Below are positions 28,625 to 39,615 of a stretch of DNA of 58,478 nucleotides, piece after piece (positions within the stretch are counted from its first letter, which is position 1; each line of letters begins with the position of its first letter). The notes under the pieces were generated by a model. That model ran no database searches and was not told where the DNA came from. It worked only from the letters and a program-made list of their open reading frames with translations. The position numbers were made by a program, and so were the translations under genes. The DNA comes from Actinomycetota bacterium (GTDB lineage: Bacteria > Actinomycetota > Actinomycetes > Nanopelagicales > Nanopelagicaceae). The stretch lies in contig WLIT01000007.1 in the NCBI GenBank assembly GCA_009726125.1, forward strand, positions 1 to 58,478, read 5' to 3'.

Positions 28625-28631
28625 CCGACCT

Positions 28632-30857
28632 ATGTCTGCTAAGTCACTAATCGATGGATTGAACCCACAACAGCAAGCTGCTGTTATTCATGAGGGTTCA
28701 CCGCTATTAGTAGTGGCTGGTGCTGGTTCCGGGAAGACGCGAGTTTTAACGAGACGAATCGCATATTTATTGGGCCAACGCGGTGTAAACCCTTATGAGG
28801 TTCTGGCAATTACATTTACAAATAAAGCGGCTGCGGAAATGAAGGAACGAGTTGCAGACCTAGTCGGCGATCGTGCAAAATCAATGTGGGTTTCTACATT
28901 TCACTCTGCATGTGTTCGAATCTTGCGCCAAGAAGCGTCGAAAATTGGTTACTCAAACTCTTTCACAATTTATGATTCGTCAGATAGTTTGCGGCTCATA
29001 ACTTTAGTCATGAAAGATATGAATCTAGATATAAAACGTTATGCACCAAGAGCTGTCGCTGGTCTGATTTCACAGGCCAAGAATGAACTTCAAGGCCCAG
29101 CTGATTTCGTGCAATCAGCTGATAACCAATTTAATGAAATTGTTGCAGAAGTATTTGCACATTATCAAAAGCGATTAGCCAGTGCGAATGCTATGGATTT
29201 TGATGATTTGATTGGCAGAACTGTTGAAATCTTGCAACGCTATCCCGAAAGCCGCCAACGTTATCGATCGCGTTTTCGCCATGTTTTAGTCGATGAGTAT
29301 CAAGATACAAATCACGCACAATATATGTTGATTAAAGAGCTTGTTGGTACTGAAGGAGAGGGAATCCCGCTTGCCGAACTCTGCGTTGTTGGCGATGCAG
29401 ATCAATCTATCTATGCCTTTCGTGGCGCAAATATTCGAAACATTCTGCAATTCGAAGCCGATTATCCAAGTGCTAAAACTATTCTTCTTGAACAAAATTA
29501 TCGCTCAACCCAAAATATTCTGTCGGCAGCAAATGCCGTAATTTCAAATAACGAGGGGCGAAAGGCTAAGAATCTCTGGTCCGAATCTGGTTCTGGTTCA
29601 AAAATTATTGGTTACGTTGCTGAAAGTGAACACGATGAAGCCGACCATATAGTTTCGGAGATTGGCCGCCTGCGAAAAGAGAGCCTTTCGCAACCTGGTG
29701 ATACCGCGATTTTCTACCGAACAAATGCCCAGTCTCGAGTATTTGAGGAAGTGTTCTTACGTTCAGCCATCCCATACAAAGTTGTTGGTGGAGTGCGCTT
29801 CTATGAGCGTAAAGAGGTAAAGGATTTCTTAGCCTATCTTCGAGTCTTAGTTAATTCCGAGGATGAAATTTCACTTCGCAGAATTATTAATACCCCAAAG
29901 CGCGGAATCGGTGATCGCGCCTTAGACACCGTCGATCTATTCGCTAAAGATTCTGGAATCTCATTTTGGAGCGCCCTTAATCGTGCCGCCGAAGTTCCAA
30001 GTATTCCAACTCGATCAATCGCCGCAATTAACGATTTCGTTCACCTAATCACTTCTCTAACATTCTTAGTCGAAGCTAAAACTCGGCCATCTGTAATTGC
30101 GCAAGCTGTCTTAGAACAATCAGGGTTGCTGCAAGAACTCGAGAATAGCGATGATCTGCAAGATGAATCACGTGTAGAGAATTTACAAGAATTGGTCTCT
30201 GTATCTGTTGAATATGAAGAGGGCGAAGTTGAAGAGGGCGAAGAAATTTCACTTCTAGGTTTTCTTGAGAACGTTTCACTCGTCGCAGATTCAGATCAAA
30301 TTCCTGAAGGCGAAGATCACGGTGGCGTAGTAACGCTGATGACGCTCCACACTGCAAAAGGCTTGGAATTTCCGACGGTATTTCTAACTGGGATGGAAGA
30401 AGGAATATTTCCGCACTCTAGAACTTTGGGTGATCCAAAAGAAATAGAAGAGGAGCGCCGCCTGGCATACGTTGGATTAACTAGGGCGCGTACTCGGTTA
30501 TTTATTTCGCGCTCTGAATATCGAAGTTCATGGGGCGCACCAACTTACAATCCAGCATCACGATTTCTTGCAGAAATTCCAGATGAGGTAATTGAATGGA
30601 ACGAACGCGCTCCTGCGCCATCTAGGGCCAGTATTTTAAAGACATCACATTTCACTCCAGCCCCAAGAGCTACAGGGCGTAAAGCATCTTCAACAATGGT
30701 TTTGAACGTTGGAGATCGTGTGTCACATGACACATTTGGATTAGGCAGCGTTATTGCTGTCATCGGTGAAGGTGATCGCGCAGAAGCCACAATTAACTTC
30801 GGTTCACTCGGGGAAAAGCGGTTATTGCTGCGATATGCGCCGGTAGAGAAGCTCTAA
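28632..30857 (+). CDS. pcrA: ATP-dependent DNA helicase UvrD/PcrA
   Basis: The 741-residue superfamily-1 3'-5' helicase acts in DNA repair and in clearing protein from DNA. Motifs in order are the Q-motif LNPQQQAAV, Walker A GAGSGKTRVLTRR, TFTNKAA, the DEYQDTN Walker B, GDADQSIYAFRGA, QNYRSTQNIL, LMTLHTAKGLEFP and VGLTRAR. The C-terminal segment with NVGDRVSHDTFGLGSV is the RNA-polymerase-interacting Tudor-like domain of PcrA. An acidic insertion EYEEGEVEEGEE occurs about two-thirds along. sucC follows, as uvrD1 lies near sucCD in mycobacteria. Confidence 0.96.
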   Translation: MSAKSLIDGLNPQQQAAVIHEGSPLLVVAGAGSGKTRVLTRRIAYLLGQRGVNPYEVLAITFTNKAAAEMKERVADLVGDRAKSMWVSTFHSACVRILRQEASKIGYSNSFTIYDSSDSLRLITLVMKDMNLDIKRYAPRAVAGLISQAKNELQGPADFVQSADNQFNEIVAEVFAHYQKRLASANAMDFDDLIGRTVEILQRYPESRQRYRSRFRHVLVDEYQDTNHAQYMLIKELVGTEGEGIPLAELCVVGDADQSIYAFRGANIRNILQFEADYPSAKTILLEQNYRSTQNILSAANAVISNNEGRKAKNLWSESGSGSKIIGYVAESEHDEADHIVSEIGRLRKESLSQPGDTAIFYRTNAQSRVFEEVFLRSAIPYKVVGGVRFYERKEVKDFLAYLRVLVNSEDEISLRRIINTPKRGIGDRALDTVDLFAKDSGISFWSALNRAAEVPSIPTRSIAAINDFVHLITSLTFLVEAKTRPSVIAQAVLEQSGLLQELENSDDLQDESRVENLQELVSVSVEYEEGEVEEGEEISLLGFLENVSLVADSDQIPEGEDHGGVVTLMTLHTAKGLEFPTVFLTGMEEGIFPHSRTLGDPKEIEEERRLAYVGLTRARTRLFISRSEYRSSWGAPTYNPASRFLAEIPDEVIEWNERAPAPSRASILKTSHFTPAPRATGRKASSTMVLNVGDRVSHDTFGLGSVIAVIGEGDRAEATINFGSLGEKRLLLRYAPVEKL

Positions 30858-30923
30858 ATAAGCACTAAGATTTCGCTTATTCGCACGCGCAAAATTTAGT
30901 ATTAATAACGAATGGGGTAACTA

Positions 30924-32084
30924 GTGGATCTCTTTGAGTATCAAGCTCGAGATCTTTTCGAATCACATAGCGTCCCAGTTTTAGGTGGCGCAGTTGCGTA
31001 CACACCTGAGGAAGCCGAAGCTGCTGCAGAATCAATGGGCGGACGTGTGGTTGTTAAAGCACAGGTAAAAGTTGGTGGCCGAGGTAAAGCTGGTGGCGTG
31101 AAACTTGCGGAAAGTGCAAGTGATGCAAGAGCTAAAGCGGCAGCAATTCTTGGAATGGATATTAAAGGTCATACCGTTAATAAAGTAATGATTGCGCAAG
31201 CCGCACCAATTGAAGCGGAGTACTACTTAGCAATTTTGCTCGACCGTGCAAATCGCAATTTCCTAGTTATGGCTTCGGTCGCTGGCGGTATGGAGATTGA
31301 AGAAGTTGCCCATAAGACTCCAGAAAAATTAGCAAGAATTGGCATCGATCCAAATATCGGAATTTCAAAAGAGAAGGCACGTGAAATAGTTTTAGCTGGG
31401 CAATTCCCAGTTGATGTTGTGGATCAAGTTGTAGATGTATTGCTCAAGTTATGGGCAGCATTTGTAGCAGAAGATGCAACTCTCATGGAGATCAACCCAC
31501 TTGTTAAAACAAGTGATGGAAAAGTTGTTGCACTAGATGGCAAGGTAACTTTGGATGACAGCGCAGACTTTAGACATCCCGGCCATGAAGCACTTATTGA
31601 TCATGCTTCAGCAAATCCATTAGAGGCAGCAGCCAAAGCCAAGAATTTGAATTATGTAAAGCTCGATGGCCAGGTTGGAATTATTGGCAATGGCGCAGGA
31701 CTTGTAATGAGCACGCTCGATGTCGTCGCTTATGCTGGTGAAAAATTCAGCGTTAAGCCAGCGAACTTCTTAGATATCGGCGGCGGTGCATCTGCTCAAG
31801 TAATGGCTGATGGTCTGGGAATTATTCTTGGTGACCCCGACGTTCGCAGCGTCTTTGTAAATGTCTTCGGCGGTATTACTGCTTGTGATGCCGTCGCAAA
31901 TGGAATTGTTCAAGCCCTTGAAATGCTTGGCGATAAGGCAACTAAGCCAATCGTTGTTCGATTAGATGGAAACAACGTGCTTGAAGGACGTCGCATCTTG
32001 AACGAGGCAGCGCATCCACTTATTCAACAGGTTGACACTATGGATGGCGCCGCAGCGCGCGCCGCAGAATTGGCGGCAAAATAA
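30924..32084 (+). CDS. sucC: Succinate-CoA ligase, beta subunit
   Basis: The 386-residue ATP-grasp subunit of succinyl-CoA synthetase carries the nucleotide site of the only substrate-level phosphorylation in the TCA cycle. Features are [34 protein letters not shown] and the C-terminal [14 protein letters not shown] motif. The start is GTG 30924, with GGGG at about 10 nt upstream and a possible -10 box TAGTAT at 30897. The stop overlaps the sucD start (TAATG), giving balanced synthesis of the two subunits. Confidence 0.97.
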   Translation: MDLFEYQARDLFESHSVPVLGGAVAYTPEEAEAAAESMGGRVVVKAQVKVGGRGKAGGVKLAESASDARAKAAAILGMDIKGHTVNKVMIAQAAPIEAEYYLAILLDRANRNFLVMASVAGGMEIEEVAHKTPEKLARIGIDPNIGISKEKAREIVLAGQFPVDVVDQVVDVLLKLWAAFVAEDATLMEINPLVKTSDGKVVALDGKVTLDDSADFRHPGHEALIDHASANPLEAAAKAKNLNYVKLDGQVGIIGNGAGLVMSTLDVVAYAGEKFSVKPANFLDIGGGASAQVMADGLGIILGDPDVRSVFVNVFGGITACDAVANGIVQALEMLGDKATKPIVVRLDGNNVLEGRRILNEAAHPLIQQVDTMDGAAARAAELAAK

Positions 32085-32974
32085 TGGCGATCTTTGTAAA
32101 CGAAAATACCAAAGTTCTAGTTCAAGGAATGACTGGTTCGGAAGGTACAAAACATACTGCGCGAATGGCTAAGTCCGGAACAAAAATTGTAGGCGGTGTT
32201 ACACCTGGCAAAGGCGGACAGAGTGTTGAGATTGAAGGCGTAACGCTTCCAGTATTTAATAACGTTACAGAAGCAGTCGCTGCAACAGGTGCAAACGCAT
32301 CGGTTGTATTTGTTCCACCTAAGTTTGCGAAAGCAGCGGTCATTGATGCAATTGATGCAAAGTTGCCACTAGTAGTTGTAATTACTGAAGGAATTCCAGT
32401 TCATGATTCTGCAGCGTTCTATGCATATGCTGTTGCAAAAGGAACTACTCGTTTAGTTGGGCCAAACTGTCCAGGTTTAATAAGTCCTGGAAAATCTAAT
32501 CTTGGAATTATTCCGGCAGACATAACAGGTCCAGGGCGAATCGGACTAGTTTCTAAATCTGGAACACTTACTTACCAAATGATGTATGAACTTCGTGACT
32601 TTGGAATCAGCACAGCAGTGGGAATCGGTGGCGATCCAATTATTGGTACAACTCATATCGATTGCTTGCGCGCATTCCAAGATGATCCAGATACTGATGC
32701 AATAGTCATGATTGGTGAAATTGGTGGCGATGCTGAGGAACGTGCCGCAGCATTTATTGCAGAGTATGTAACTAAACCAGTTGTTGGTTATGTCGCAGGA
32801 TTCACTGCTCCCGAAGGAAAGACGATGGGACATGCTGGAGCGATTGTTTCTGGTTCATCCGGAACTGCTGCTGCTAAGCAGAGCGCACTTGAAGCTGTTG
32901 GCGTTAGCGTTGGCAAGACTCCAAGTGAAGCAGCGCAATTAATGCGCACTATTTTAAATAATAAAAAAGGTTAA
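32084..32974 (+). CDS. sucD: Succinate-CoA ligase, alpha subunit
   Basis: The 296-residue subunit binds CoA ([14 protein letters not shown] and TPGKGGQSV) and carries the transiently phosphorylated histidine in GHAGAIVSG near the C terminus. Length and motifs are normal. It overlaps sucC by one base and is followed after 5 nt by the PerM-like gene, an order also seen in mycobacteria. Confidence 0.97.
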   Translation: MAIFVNENTKVLVQGMTGSEGTKHTARMAKSGTKIVGGVTPGKGGQSVEIEGVTLPVFNNVTEAVAATGANASVVFVPPKFAKAAVIDAIDAKLPLVVVITEGIPVHDSAAFYAYAVAKGTTRLVGPNCPGLISPGKSNLGIIPADITGPGRIGLVSKSGTLTYQMMYELRDFGISTAVGIGGDPIIGTTHIDCLRAFQDDPDTDAIVMIGEIGGDAEERAAAFIAEYVTKPVVGYVAGFTAPEGKTMGHAGAIVSGSSGTAAAKQSALEAVGVSVGKTPSEAAQLMRTILNNKKG

Positions 32975-32979
32975 CTAAC

Positions 32980-34077
32980 TTGGGCCGCATCCTGCTGGTT
33001 ACTTTTCAACAGGCGCTGCGTAGTGTGGCTTTAACCTTATTCCCACTTAGTTTTATCGCGCTCTTTGCATGGTCTACGGCTGGCAGTACAACCGGAAATA
33101 CCTCCGATCCAATCCGTGCCGCAATTTGGCTCTGGCTTGGTGGGCATTTAGTTCCATTTAAATTGGCGTTATCTTCAGGCTTCTCAAGTGGCGCTCTTAC
33201 CTATCTTCCACTCGGTGCAGTTATTTTTCCTTGGCTTGCTATTCGGAGTGGTTATCGCCGAGCTAGTGAATACTTAAGCAATTCACGTGGCGCTAGATCT
33301 TTTATCGTTATTTGGTACACGTCAATCGCAACAATCGCGGCTTTACTTTCACAGAGCACAAATATTAAACCAAATATTATTCTGACACCGATTTTTGTTT
33401 TAATTATTTCGTTAAGTGCGACTATTGGATACCAAGCTAAATTCTTCGAGAGATTTAAGTTATTAGCTTATTCTTTCCTAGCCCTTTTAGGGCTTGTAAT
33501 AATTCTTATAGCGATCTCATTGAGCACTCATTTCCAGATAGTGAAGTCTCTTGCAATAGTGATTCAACCAGGAATTATGGGTGGAATTCTCTTCACCCTC
33601 TTGCAACTTCTCTATCTTCCCAACATGGCTCTCGCTGGTATTTCATATCTATTTGGAACTGGATTTTCCTTAGGACTTGGCACTTTAATTTCACCAACAA
33701 ATCTCGATATTAACTCGCTGCCCGCAATTCCTATATTAGGTGCTCTACCAACCTCAGAACATCCACTTCTCTTGATTACTCTAATTGCAGCGCTTGCAAT
33801 AATTCTTATTAATCAGCTGGCAATCTTTCGAAAATTTGGCCCCTTTGAAGTTCGACAAGGCGAAGTCATTAAATCGGTAACTCCGTTATTGGGTGTGCTT
33901 ATTGTGCTTTCGTATTTTGCTGGTGGAACACTTCTAACCCAGGATATGAATCCAGTCGGAATTACTTGGTGGAAGTTGCCGACTGTTTTTGCACTAATTC
34001 AATTAGTAGCGCTGATTTTTGGGTTATACCTGCCCAAGTTGGTAAAGAAAATTAAAGCTCATAAGAGCGAGCTTTAG
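32980..34077 (+). CDS. DUF6350 multi-pass membrane protein (PerM-like)
   Basis: The 365-residue protein is strongly hydrophobic with about eight to ten membrane segments. The gene order sucC-sucD-this-purN-purH matches mycobacteria, where Rv0955 (PerM, linked to cell division and persistence) stands at the same place; assignment therefore rests mainly on position and topology. The start is TTG 32980, about 9 nt after AAAAAGG. No catalytic motif is visible. It directly abuts purN. Confidence 0.75.
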   Translation: MGRILLVTFQQALRSVALTLFPLSFIALFAWSTAGSTTGNTSDPIRAAIWLWLGGHLVPFKLALSSGFSSGALTYLPLGAVIFPWLAIRSGYRRASEYLSNSRGARSFIVIWYTSIATIAALLSQSTNIKPNIILTPIFVLIISLSATIGYQAKFFERFKLLAYSFLALLGLVIILIAISLSTHFQIVKSLAIVIQPGIMGGILFTLLQLLYLPNMALAGISYLFGTGFSLGLGTLISPTNLDINSLPAIPILGALPTSEHPLLLITLIAALAIILINQLAIFRKFGPFEVRQGEVIKSVTPLLGVLIVLSYFAGGTLLTQDMNPVGITWWKLPTVFALIQLVALIFGLYLPKLVKKIKAHKSEL

Positions 34078-34644
34078 ATGAAGATAGTTTTACTAGCCTC
34101 CGGAAGCGGTTCCTTAGCCCAGGCAATCATCGATGCAAAAAGTGCTGGTGATTTGGATTTAGAAATTCTGGCTGTGGTTTCAGATCGAGATTCACAAGTT
34201 CTAGAACGTGCATCATCAGCAGGAATTAATACAAAGCACTTACCAATGACACCAGATCGAGAGTTCTGGGATACCCAGTTAGTTAATTATCTTTCTGACC
34301 TAAAGCCAGATTTGGTTGTCAGTGTTGGTTTTATGCGTATCTTGTCCAGAGGTTTTGTCGAAAAATTCCGAACTATAAATACGCACCCAGCTTTGTTGCC
34401 CAATTTCCCTGGCGCACACGGCGTAAGAGACGCGCTTACTGCGGGAGCTACCAAGACTGGTGCAACAGTGCACTGGGTTGATGCCGGCGTTGATACTGGC
34501 GCGATTATTGCCCAGGAGGAAGTCGAGATTCTGCCAGCAGATGATGAATCAACTCTGCACGAACGCATTAAGATTGTGGAACGAGCGCTCATAGTTGAGA
34601 CCCTTAAAAACTTTATTATTAGCGGAATTCCAGGGCGGATTTAA
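34078..34644 (+). CDS. purN: Phosphoribosylglycinamide formyltransferase
   Basis: The 188-residue enzyme transfers a formyl group from 10-formyl-THF to GAR in purine synthesis. It has [13 protein letters not shown], the catalytic segment [16 protein letters not shown] (Asn and His), and the Asp-containing [15 protein letters not shown]. Length is typical. It begins immediately after the PerM-like stop and overlaps purH by one base. Confidence 0.96.
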   Translation: MKIVLLASGSGSLAQAIIDAKSAGDLDLEILAVVSDRDSQVLERASSAGINTKHLPMTPDREFWDTQLVNYLSDLKPDLVVSVGFMRILSRGFVEKFRTINTHPALLPNFPGAHGVRDALTAGATKTGATVHWVDAGVDTGAIIAQEEVEILPADDESTLHERIKIVERALIVETLKNFIISGIPGRI

Positions 34645-36191
34645 TGGATCGCAAGAAAATATCACGAGCACTTGTCAGTGTTTATGACAAGAGTGGTTTA
34701 GTTGAACTTGGTAAGAACCTGGAAAAACATGGTATTGAAATTCTTTCTACTGGTTCAACTGTTAAAACTTTGCGCGAAGCAGGAGTAAAAGTGATTCCAG
34801 TCGAGGAGTACACCGGCTTTCCTGAGATGCTTGGCGGACGCGTAAAAACGTTGCATCCCAGAATTCACGGTGGAATCTTGGCCGACCAAAGCGACCCAGA
34901 ACATTTGGCACAACTAGCAGCCCAAGATATTGCGCCCTTTGATTTAATAGTTATAAATCTCTATCCATTTACGCAGACCATCGCAAGCGGTGCAAAATTT
35001 GAAGAATGCATTGAGCAAATTGATATTGGTGGGCCAAGTATGTTGCGTGGCGCTGCGAAGAATCACAAATCCGTCGCGGTTATTTCAGATCCATCGCAAT
35101 ATGGATTACTTAATGAAGCCTTAAATAGTGGTGGCTTTACACTACTAGAACGCCAGAAATTAGCGATGGCTACATTTCGCAAAACTGCTGAGTATGACAT
35201 TGCTATTTCAGAGTGGTTGGGCAGCAAGTTAGAACAGGACGATTGGCGAGTAAAAGTTTGGAAGAAGATTGCAGATCTTAGATATGGTGAAAATCCACAT
35301 CAAGATGCCACTGTTTTCTTAGATAGTTCTACGTCAGTTGCAACAACTGGAATAACAAGTGCCAAGCAACACCATGGCAAAGAGATGTCATTTAATAATT
35401 ACACCGATGCTGACGCTGCGCTACGGGCTGCTTATGATCACAGCGAACCATGTGTTGCAATTATTAAACATGCAAATCCCTGTGGAATTGCAATCGCCAG
35501 TGATATCGCAACCGCCCATGCCGCAGCACATGCTTGCGATTCCGTCTCTGCCTTTGGGGGAGTTGTGGCCGCAAATCGCGCGGTATCAAAGAAGATGGCC
35601 CTAGCGCTAAGCGAAATATTTACTGAGGTTGTAGTAGCACCAGGATATGAAGATGGTGCAATTGATATTCTTTCAAAGAAACCATCAATCCGAATTCTAG
35701 AAATTTCTGATTATAAAATAGCTAAAGAAGAACTTCACCCAATCTCAGGTGGCGCGTTAATTCAGGAAACTGACCTTATAAATGTAGATGGTGATAGTTC
35801 CGCAAACTGGCAACAGGTATCAGGCGAAAAAGTAAGCGCAGAAGTAATGCGAGATTTAGAGTTTGCCTGGCGCAGTGTTCGCGCAGTTAAGAGCAATGCA
35901 ATTCTTTTGGCTAAGAACGGTGCATCAGTCGGTGTCGGAATGGGCCAAGTAAATAGAGTTGATAGTGCGAAGCTTGCAATTGATCGCGCTGGAGATCGTG
36001 CCCAAGGTAGCGTCGCTGCAAGTGATGCGTTCTTCCCATTTGCTGATGGACTTCAAATTCTCATATCTGCAGGAGTCTCTGCTGTCGTCGCGCCAGGTGG
36101 AAGTGTGCGTGATGCTGAAGTAATTGAAGCTGCAAAGAGCGCTGGAGTACCTATGTTTTTCACCGGGGTTCGCCATTTTTCACATGCCTAA
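34644..36191 (+). CDS. purH: Bifunctional AICAR formyltransferase / IMP cyclohydrolase
   Basis: The 515-residue enzyme performs the last two steps to IMP. The N-terminal cyclohydrolase domain has [30 protein letters not shown] and HGGILADQ. The transformylase domain has the RYGENPHQ motif, the [14 protein letters not shown] region with its catalytic Lys-His, and DAFFPFADG. Full length and intact. It overlaps purN by one base; IMP made here feeds guaB at 23372. Confidence 0.97.
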   Translation: MDRKKISRALVSVYDKSGLVELGKNLEKHGIEILSTGSTVKTLREAGVKVIPVEEYTGFPEMLGGRVKTLHPRIHGGILADQSDPEHLAQLAAQDIAPFDLIVINLYPFTQTIASGAKFEECIEQIDIGGPSMLRGAAKNHKSVAVISDPSQYGLLNEALNSGGFTLLERQKLAMATFRKTAEYDIAISEWLGSKLEQDDWRVKVWKKIADLRYGENPHQDATVFLDSSTSVATTGITSAKQHHGKEMSFNNYTDADAALRAAYDHSEPCVAIIKHANPCGIAIASDIATAHAAAHACDSVSAFGGVVAANRAVSKKMALALSEIFTEVVVAPGYEDGAIDILSKKPSIRILEISDYKIAKEELHPISGGALIQETDLINVDGDSSANWQQVSGEKVSAEVMRDLEFAWRSVRAVKSNAILLAKNGASVGVGMGQVNRVDSAKLAIDRAGDRAQGSVAASDAFFPFADGLQILISAGVSAVVAPGGSVRDAEVIEAAKSAGVPMFFTGVRHFSHA

Positions 36192-36201
36192 CTCTTCTCG
36201 A

Positions 36202-36207
36202 TAGGAT
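36202..36207 (+). promoter_or_regulatory. Possible -10 box of a leaderless folD transcript
   Basis: TAGGAT stands 6 nt before the folD ATG. The same bases include AGGA, which could instead serve as a weak ribosome-binding site on a purH read-through transcript, so this assignment is ambiguous. Confidence 0.35.
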
Positions 36208-36213
36208 TGCAAT

Positions 36214-37053
36214 ATGAGCGCAACAATTCTTGATGGTAAAGCCACTGCCACAATCATCAAAGAAGAGTTACGCCAAATCGTTTCAACTTTAGCGAAGAAG
36301 CCAGGGCTTGGGACTATCTTGGTCGGCGATGATCCAGGTTCACACTCTTACGTTGGCGGTAAACATAAAGATTGTGCCGAAGTTGGAATAAATTCAATTC
36401 GGATTGATCTACCTAATACTGCAAGTCAGAGCGATGTTCTAGCAGCGATCAAAGATTTAAATAACAGCAATGAATGCACAGGTTATATTATTCAACTTCC
36501 AGTTCCAAAGGGCATAAGTGCAAATCTCTTATTGGAAAGTATCGATCCAGCCAAAGATGCCGATGGTTTACATCCACTTAATTTAGGAAAATTAGTTATT
36601 GGCGAGAAAGCCCCACTGCCCTGTACGCCCCGTGGCATCTTGGAATTATTAAATCGCTATTCACTTTCAACCTCTGGAAAAGAAGTTGTAGTCATGGGAC
36701 GTGGTTTAACGGTCGGACGTCCACTTGCGTTGTTGCTATCTCAAAAAGGTAGCGATGCCACCGTAACAATTACCCACACGAAAACTGTTGATGTAATTTC
36801 ACATACCAAGCGTGCAGACATAATCGTTGCTGCAATTGGAAGCGCACACTTCTTGACTGCAGAGATGATTAAGCCAGGAGCAATCGTTTTAGATGTGGGT
36901 ATTACTCGCACCGGGGCTGGTTTATTAGGAGATGTTCACCCAGATGTAGCAAAGATTGCATCAGCTATTGCACCAATGCCTGGTGGAGTTGGTCCAATGA
37001 CTCGTGCAATGTTGCTCTCGAATGTTGTGGAAATGGCGAAACGAATTAAATGA
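36214..37053 (+). CDS. folD: Methylenetetrahydrofolate dehydrogenase / cyclohydrolase
   Basis: The 279-residue bifunctional enzyme produces 10-formyl-THF, the formyl donor used by PurN and PurH encoded just upstream. It contains the catalytic-Lys region [41 protein letters not shown], the cofactor-binding [14 protein letters not shown] and [13 protein letters not shown]. The stop overlaps the following small gene by 4 nt. Confidence 0.97.
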   Translation: MSATILDGKATATIIKEELRQIVSTLAKKPGLGTILVGDDPGSHSYVGGKHKDCAEVGINSIRIDLPNTASQSDVLAAIKDLNNSNECTGYIIQLPVPKGISANLLLESIDPAKDADGLHPLNLGKLVIGEKAPLPCTPRGILELLNRYSLSTSGKEVVVMGRGLTVGRPLALLLSQKGSDATVTITHTKTVDVISHTKRADIIVAAIGSAHFLTAEMIKPGAIVLDVGITRTGAGLLGDVHPDVAKIASAIAPMPGGVGPMTRAMLLSNVVEMAKRIK

Positions 37054-37289
37054 AAATTGCTATCGATCGATTAAGGCTGGCAGCATTTGGGATAATCGTT
37101 TTCGGTGTTCTTCTTGGAATTTTCAACGTTGTCCGAACTGGAGCACTTCTCATCGCAATCGGGACTGGAGTAATAGCCATTACTAAATATTTACGCTCAA
37201 ATCGCCACCGTAAGATTGAATTAATTCTCCCCGTCGGAATGGCGATACTACTTTTTGTGGTGGCACTCACACTGCCTCACGCCAAGTAA
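37050..37289 (+). CDS. Small membrane protein, DUF3017-like
   Basis: The 79-residue protein has two or three hydrophobic segments separated by the basic loop [10 protein letters not shown]. It has no known catalytic motif. In Streptomyces a DUF3017 protein lies between folD and mdh, and size, topology and position agree here. The ATG overlaps the folD stop by 4 nt, supporting a real gene. Function is not known. Confidence 0.75.
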   Translation: MKIAIDRLRLAAFGIIVFGVLLGIFNVVRTGALLIAIGTGVIAITKYLRSNRHRKIELILPVGMAILLFVVALTLPHAK

Positions 37290-37303
37290 CATTTAGCCAT
37301 TGC

Positions 37304-37332
37304 TTAAAGTCAAGAATTTTAAAAACTATAAA
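37304..37332 (+). promoter_or_regulatory. Possible mdh-icd promoter
   Basis: TATAAA (37327-37332) is a strong -10 match with TTAAAG (37304-37309) 17 bp upstream as a weak -35. It lies in the 56-nt gap before mdh; the leader would contain the GAGGG ribosome-binding site at 37333-37337. Confidence 0.45.
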
Positions 37333-37345
37333 GAGGGAAGTAAAA

Positions 37346-38302
37346 ATGAGCAGATCAGGAAAAGTCACCGTTGTAGGAGCTGGGTTTTACGGTTCAACAA
37401 CTGCACTTCGATTAGCAGAATATGACATCTTCGAAACGCTAGTTCTCACAGATATTTTAGAAGGTAAGCCTGAAGGTCTGGCTTTAGATATGAATCAATC
37501 CAGATCGATTGAAGGATTTGAAACAAAGATTATTGGTGCAACAACTACGGCTGATGGCGCAGGATATGAAGCAACCGCTAACTCCGAAGTTGTAGTTATA
37601 ACTGCAGGTTTGCCACGTAAGCCAGGTATGAGTCGTATGGATTTAATCGGCGTTAATGCTGGAATCGTTCGAGGCGTTGCTGAAAATATTGCTAAGCATT
37701 CACCAAACGCGGTAATTATTGTTGTCTCAAATCCATTAGATGAAATGACCGCACTTGCCCAACTGGCAACATCATTTCCAAAGAATCGCGTTATGGGCCA
37801 GGCTGGAATGTTAGACACAGCGCGTTTCACAAACTTTGTTGCAGAAGAACTTAAGGTTCCTGTCTCTTCAGTAAAAACGTTAACACTTGGTTCACACGGC
37901 GACACAATGGTTCCAGTTCCAAGTCGTTGCACTGTCAATGGCAAGCCACTAACTGAACTTTTGGATTCGGCAAAGATAGAGTCACTTGTAGATCGCACCC
38001 GAAATGGTGGGGCCGAGGTGGTCGCACTACTTAAAACTGGTTCTGCATATTACGCACCATCTGCTGCTGCGGCGCGGATGGCCAAGGCAGTTAAGGAAGA
38101 TTCTGGCGCTGTGATGCCAGTATGTGCCTGGGTTGATGGCGAATATGGAATCAGTGGTGTCTATCTTGGTGTTGAAGCAGAAATTGGTAAGAGCGGAGTT
38201 CGCAAAGTTGTAGAAGGTGCGTTAACTGCTTCAGAAGTAGAAGCGCTTAAGGCAGCAGCAGAAGCTGTTCGCGCCAAGCAAGCAGATGTTAAAGATCTCT
38301 AA
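37346..38302 (+). CDS. mdh: Malate dehydrogenase (LDH-like type)
   Basis: The 318-residue enzyme oxidises malate to oxaloacetate. It has the NAD fold VTVVGAGFYGSTTALRL, the substrate-binding segment AGLPRKPGMSRMDL with its arginines, VVSNPLDEM, the catalytic-His region GSHGDTMVPVPS and the GGAEVV helix. Arginine in AGLPRKPGM supports malate rather than lactate as substrate. This LDH-like subgroup differs from the cytosolic-type MDH of many actinobacteria. Asp in LTDILEG at the end of beta-2 indicates NAD preference. It precedes icd by 33 nt. Confidence 0.95.
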   Translation: MSRSGKVTVVGAGFYGSTTALRLAEYDIFETLVLTDILEGKPEGLALDMNQSRSIEGFETKIIGATTTADGAGYEATANSEVVVITAGLPRKPGMSRMDLIGVNAGIVRGVAENIAKHSPNAVIIVVSNPLDEMTALAQLATSFPKNRVMGQAGMLDTARFTNFVAEELKVPVSSVKTLTLGSHGDTMVPVPSRCTVNGKPLTELLDSAKIESLVDRTRNGGAEVVALLKTGSAYYAPSAAAARMAKAVKEDSGAVMPVCAWVDGEYGISGVYLGVEAEIGKSGVRKVVEGALTASEVEALKAAAEAVRAKQADVKDL

Positions 38303-38335
38303 AACTTAAGTAGCCAATAGAAACGAGCGAAGAAA

Positions 38336-39553
38336 ATGTCGAAGATTAAAGTAGAAGGAACAGTCGTTGAACTAGATGGCGATGAAATGACGCGCATTAT
38401 CTGGTCATTTATCAAAGAGAAATTGATCTTGCCTTACTTAGATGTAAATCTTGAATATTATGACCTTGGAATCGAACACCGCGACGCGACAAATGATCAG
38501 GTAACCATTGATTCTGCCAATGCGATTAAGAAACATGGCGTCGGAATTAAGTGTGCGACCATCACTCCAGACGAAGCTCGGGTTGAAGAATTTGGACTAA
38601 AGAAGATGTGGAAATCTCCAAACGGAACCATCCGTAATATTTTGGGGGGCGTAATTTTCCGCGAACCAATCATTATGAAGAATGTGCCAAGACTTGTTCC
38701 TAACTGGACCAAGCCCATCGTTATCGGCCGTCACGCATATGGCGATCAATATAAGGCGACAGATTTCAAAGTTCCGAGTGCCGGAACATTGACCATGACA
38801 TTCACACCTAAAGATGGTTCAAAGCCAATGGAATTTAACGTCTTTGATTTCCCATCACCAGGTGTTGCAATGGGCATGTATAACTTAGATGACTCAATTC
38901 GCGACTTTGCGCGCGCATCTATGAATTACGGTTTAATCCGAAACTATCCAGTATTTCTCTCTACTAAGAATACAATTTTGAAGGCTTATGATGGTCGCTT
39001 TAAAGATATCTTTGCCGAAGTTTTTGAGAGTGAATTTAAAGCGAAGTTTGATGCAGCAGGTATTACTTACGAGCATCGTTTAATTGATGACATGGTTGCA
39101 ACCTCACTTCGTTGGGAGGGTGGTTATGTTTGGGCCTGTAAGAATTACGACGGCGATGTGCAATCAGATACCGTCGCACAAGGTTACGGATCACTCGGTT
39201 TAATGACTTCAGTACTTATGACTCCAGATGGATTAACTGTTGAATCGGAGGCTGCACACGGAACTGTTACCCGTCACTTCCGCGATCACCAAGCCGGAAA
39301 GCAGACATCAACAAATCCAATCGCATCTATCTTTGCTTGGACTCAAGGTTTATCGCACCGCGCAAAGTTGGATAACAATCCAGCGCTTGCCCAATTTGCA
39401 ACAACACTTGAGAAGGTCTGCGTAGAAACTGTTGAATCTGGAAAGATGACAAAGGATCTTGCAATCCTGATTTCAAAAGATAGCCCTTGGTTAAATACTC
39501 AAGACTTCCTAGCCGCAATCGATGAGAACCTAAAGGTTGCTTTAAATAAATAG
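38336..39553 (+). CDS. icd: NADP-dependent isocitrate dehydrogenase (homodimeric, type II)
   Basis: The 405-residue enzyme converts isocitrate to 2-oxoglutarate and supplies NADPH. It begins [18 protein letters not shown] and contains [44 protein letters not shown] and [17 protein letters not shown], all typical of the eukaryote-like homodimeric subfamily rather than the E. coli or monomeric types. GCGAAGAAA precedes the ATG. A strong bidirectional terminator follows. Confidence 0.97.
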   Translation: MSKIKVEGTVVELDGDEMTRIIWSFIKEKLILPYLDVNLEYYDLGIEHRDATNDQVTIDSANAIKKHGVGIKCATITPDEARVEEFGLKKMWKSPNGTIRNILGGVIFREPIIMKNVPRLVPNWTKPIVIGRHAYGDQYKATDFKVPSAGTLTMTFTPKDGSKPMEFNVFDFPSPGVAMGMYNLDDSIRDFARASMNYGLIRNYPVFLSTKNTILKAYDGRFKDIFAEVFESEFKAKFDAAGITYEHRLIDDMVATSLRWEGGYVWACKNYDGDVQSDTVAQGYGSLGLMTSVLMTPDGLTVESEAAHGTVTRHFRDHQAGKQTSTNPIASIFAWTQGLSHRAKLDNNPALAQFATTLEKVCVETVESGKMTKDLAILISKDSPWLNTQDFLAAIDENLKVALNK

Positions 39554-39568
39554 CTCATTAGTTACAGT

Positions 39569-39606
39569 AAAAAGCCCCGCACCAGACATTGGCAGCGGGG
39601 CTTTTT
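39569..39606. terminator. Bidirectional rho-independent terminator between icd and the ugpC-like gene
   Basis: AAAAAGCCCCGC (39569-39580) and GCGGGGCTTTTT (39595-39606) form a perfect 12-bp stem with a 14-nt loop. The flanking A and T runs provide a U tract on both strands, so it can end both converging transcripts. It is the only convergent junction in the window with a recognisable terminator. Confidence 0.93.
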
Positions 39607-39615
39607 GCTTAACTA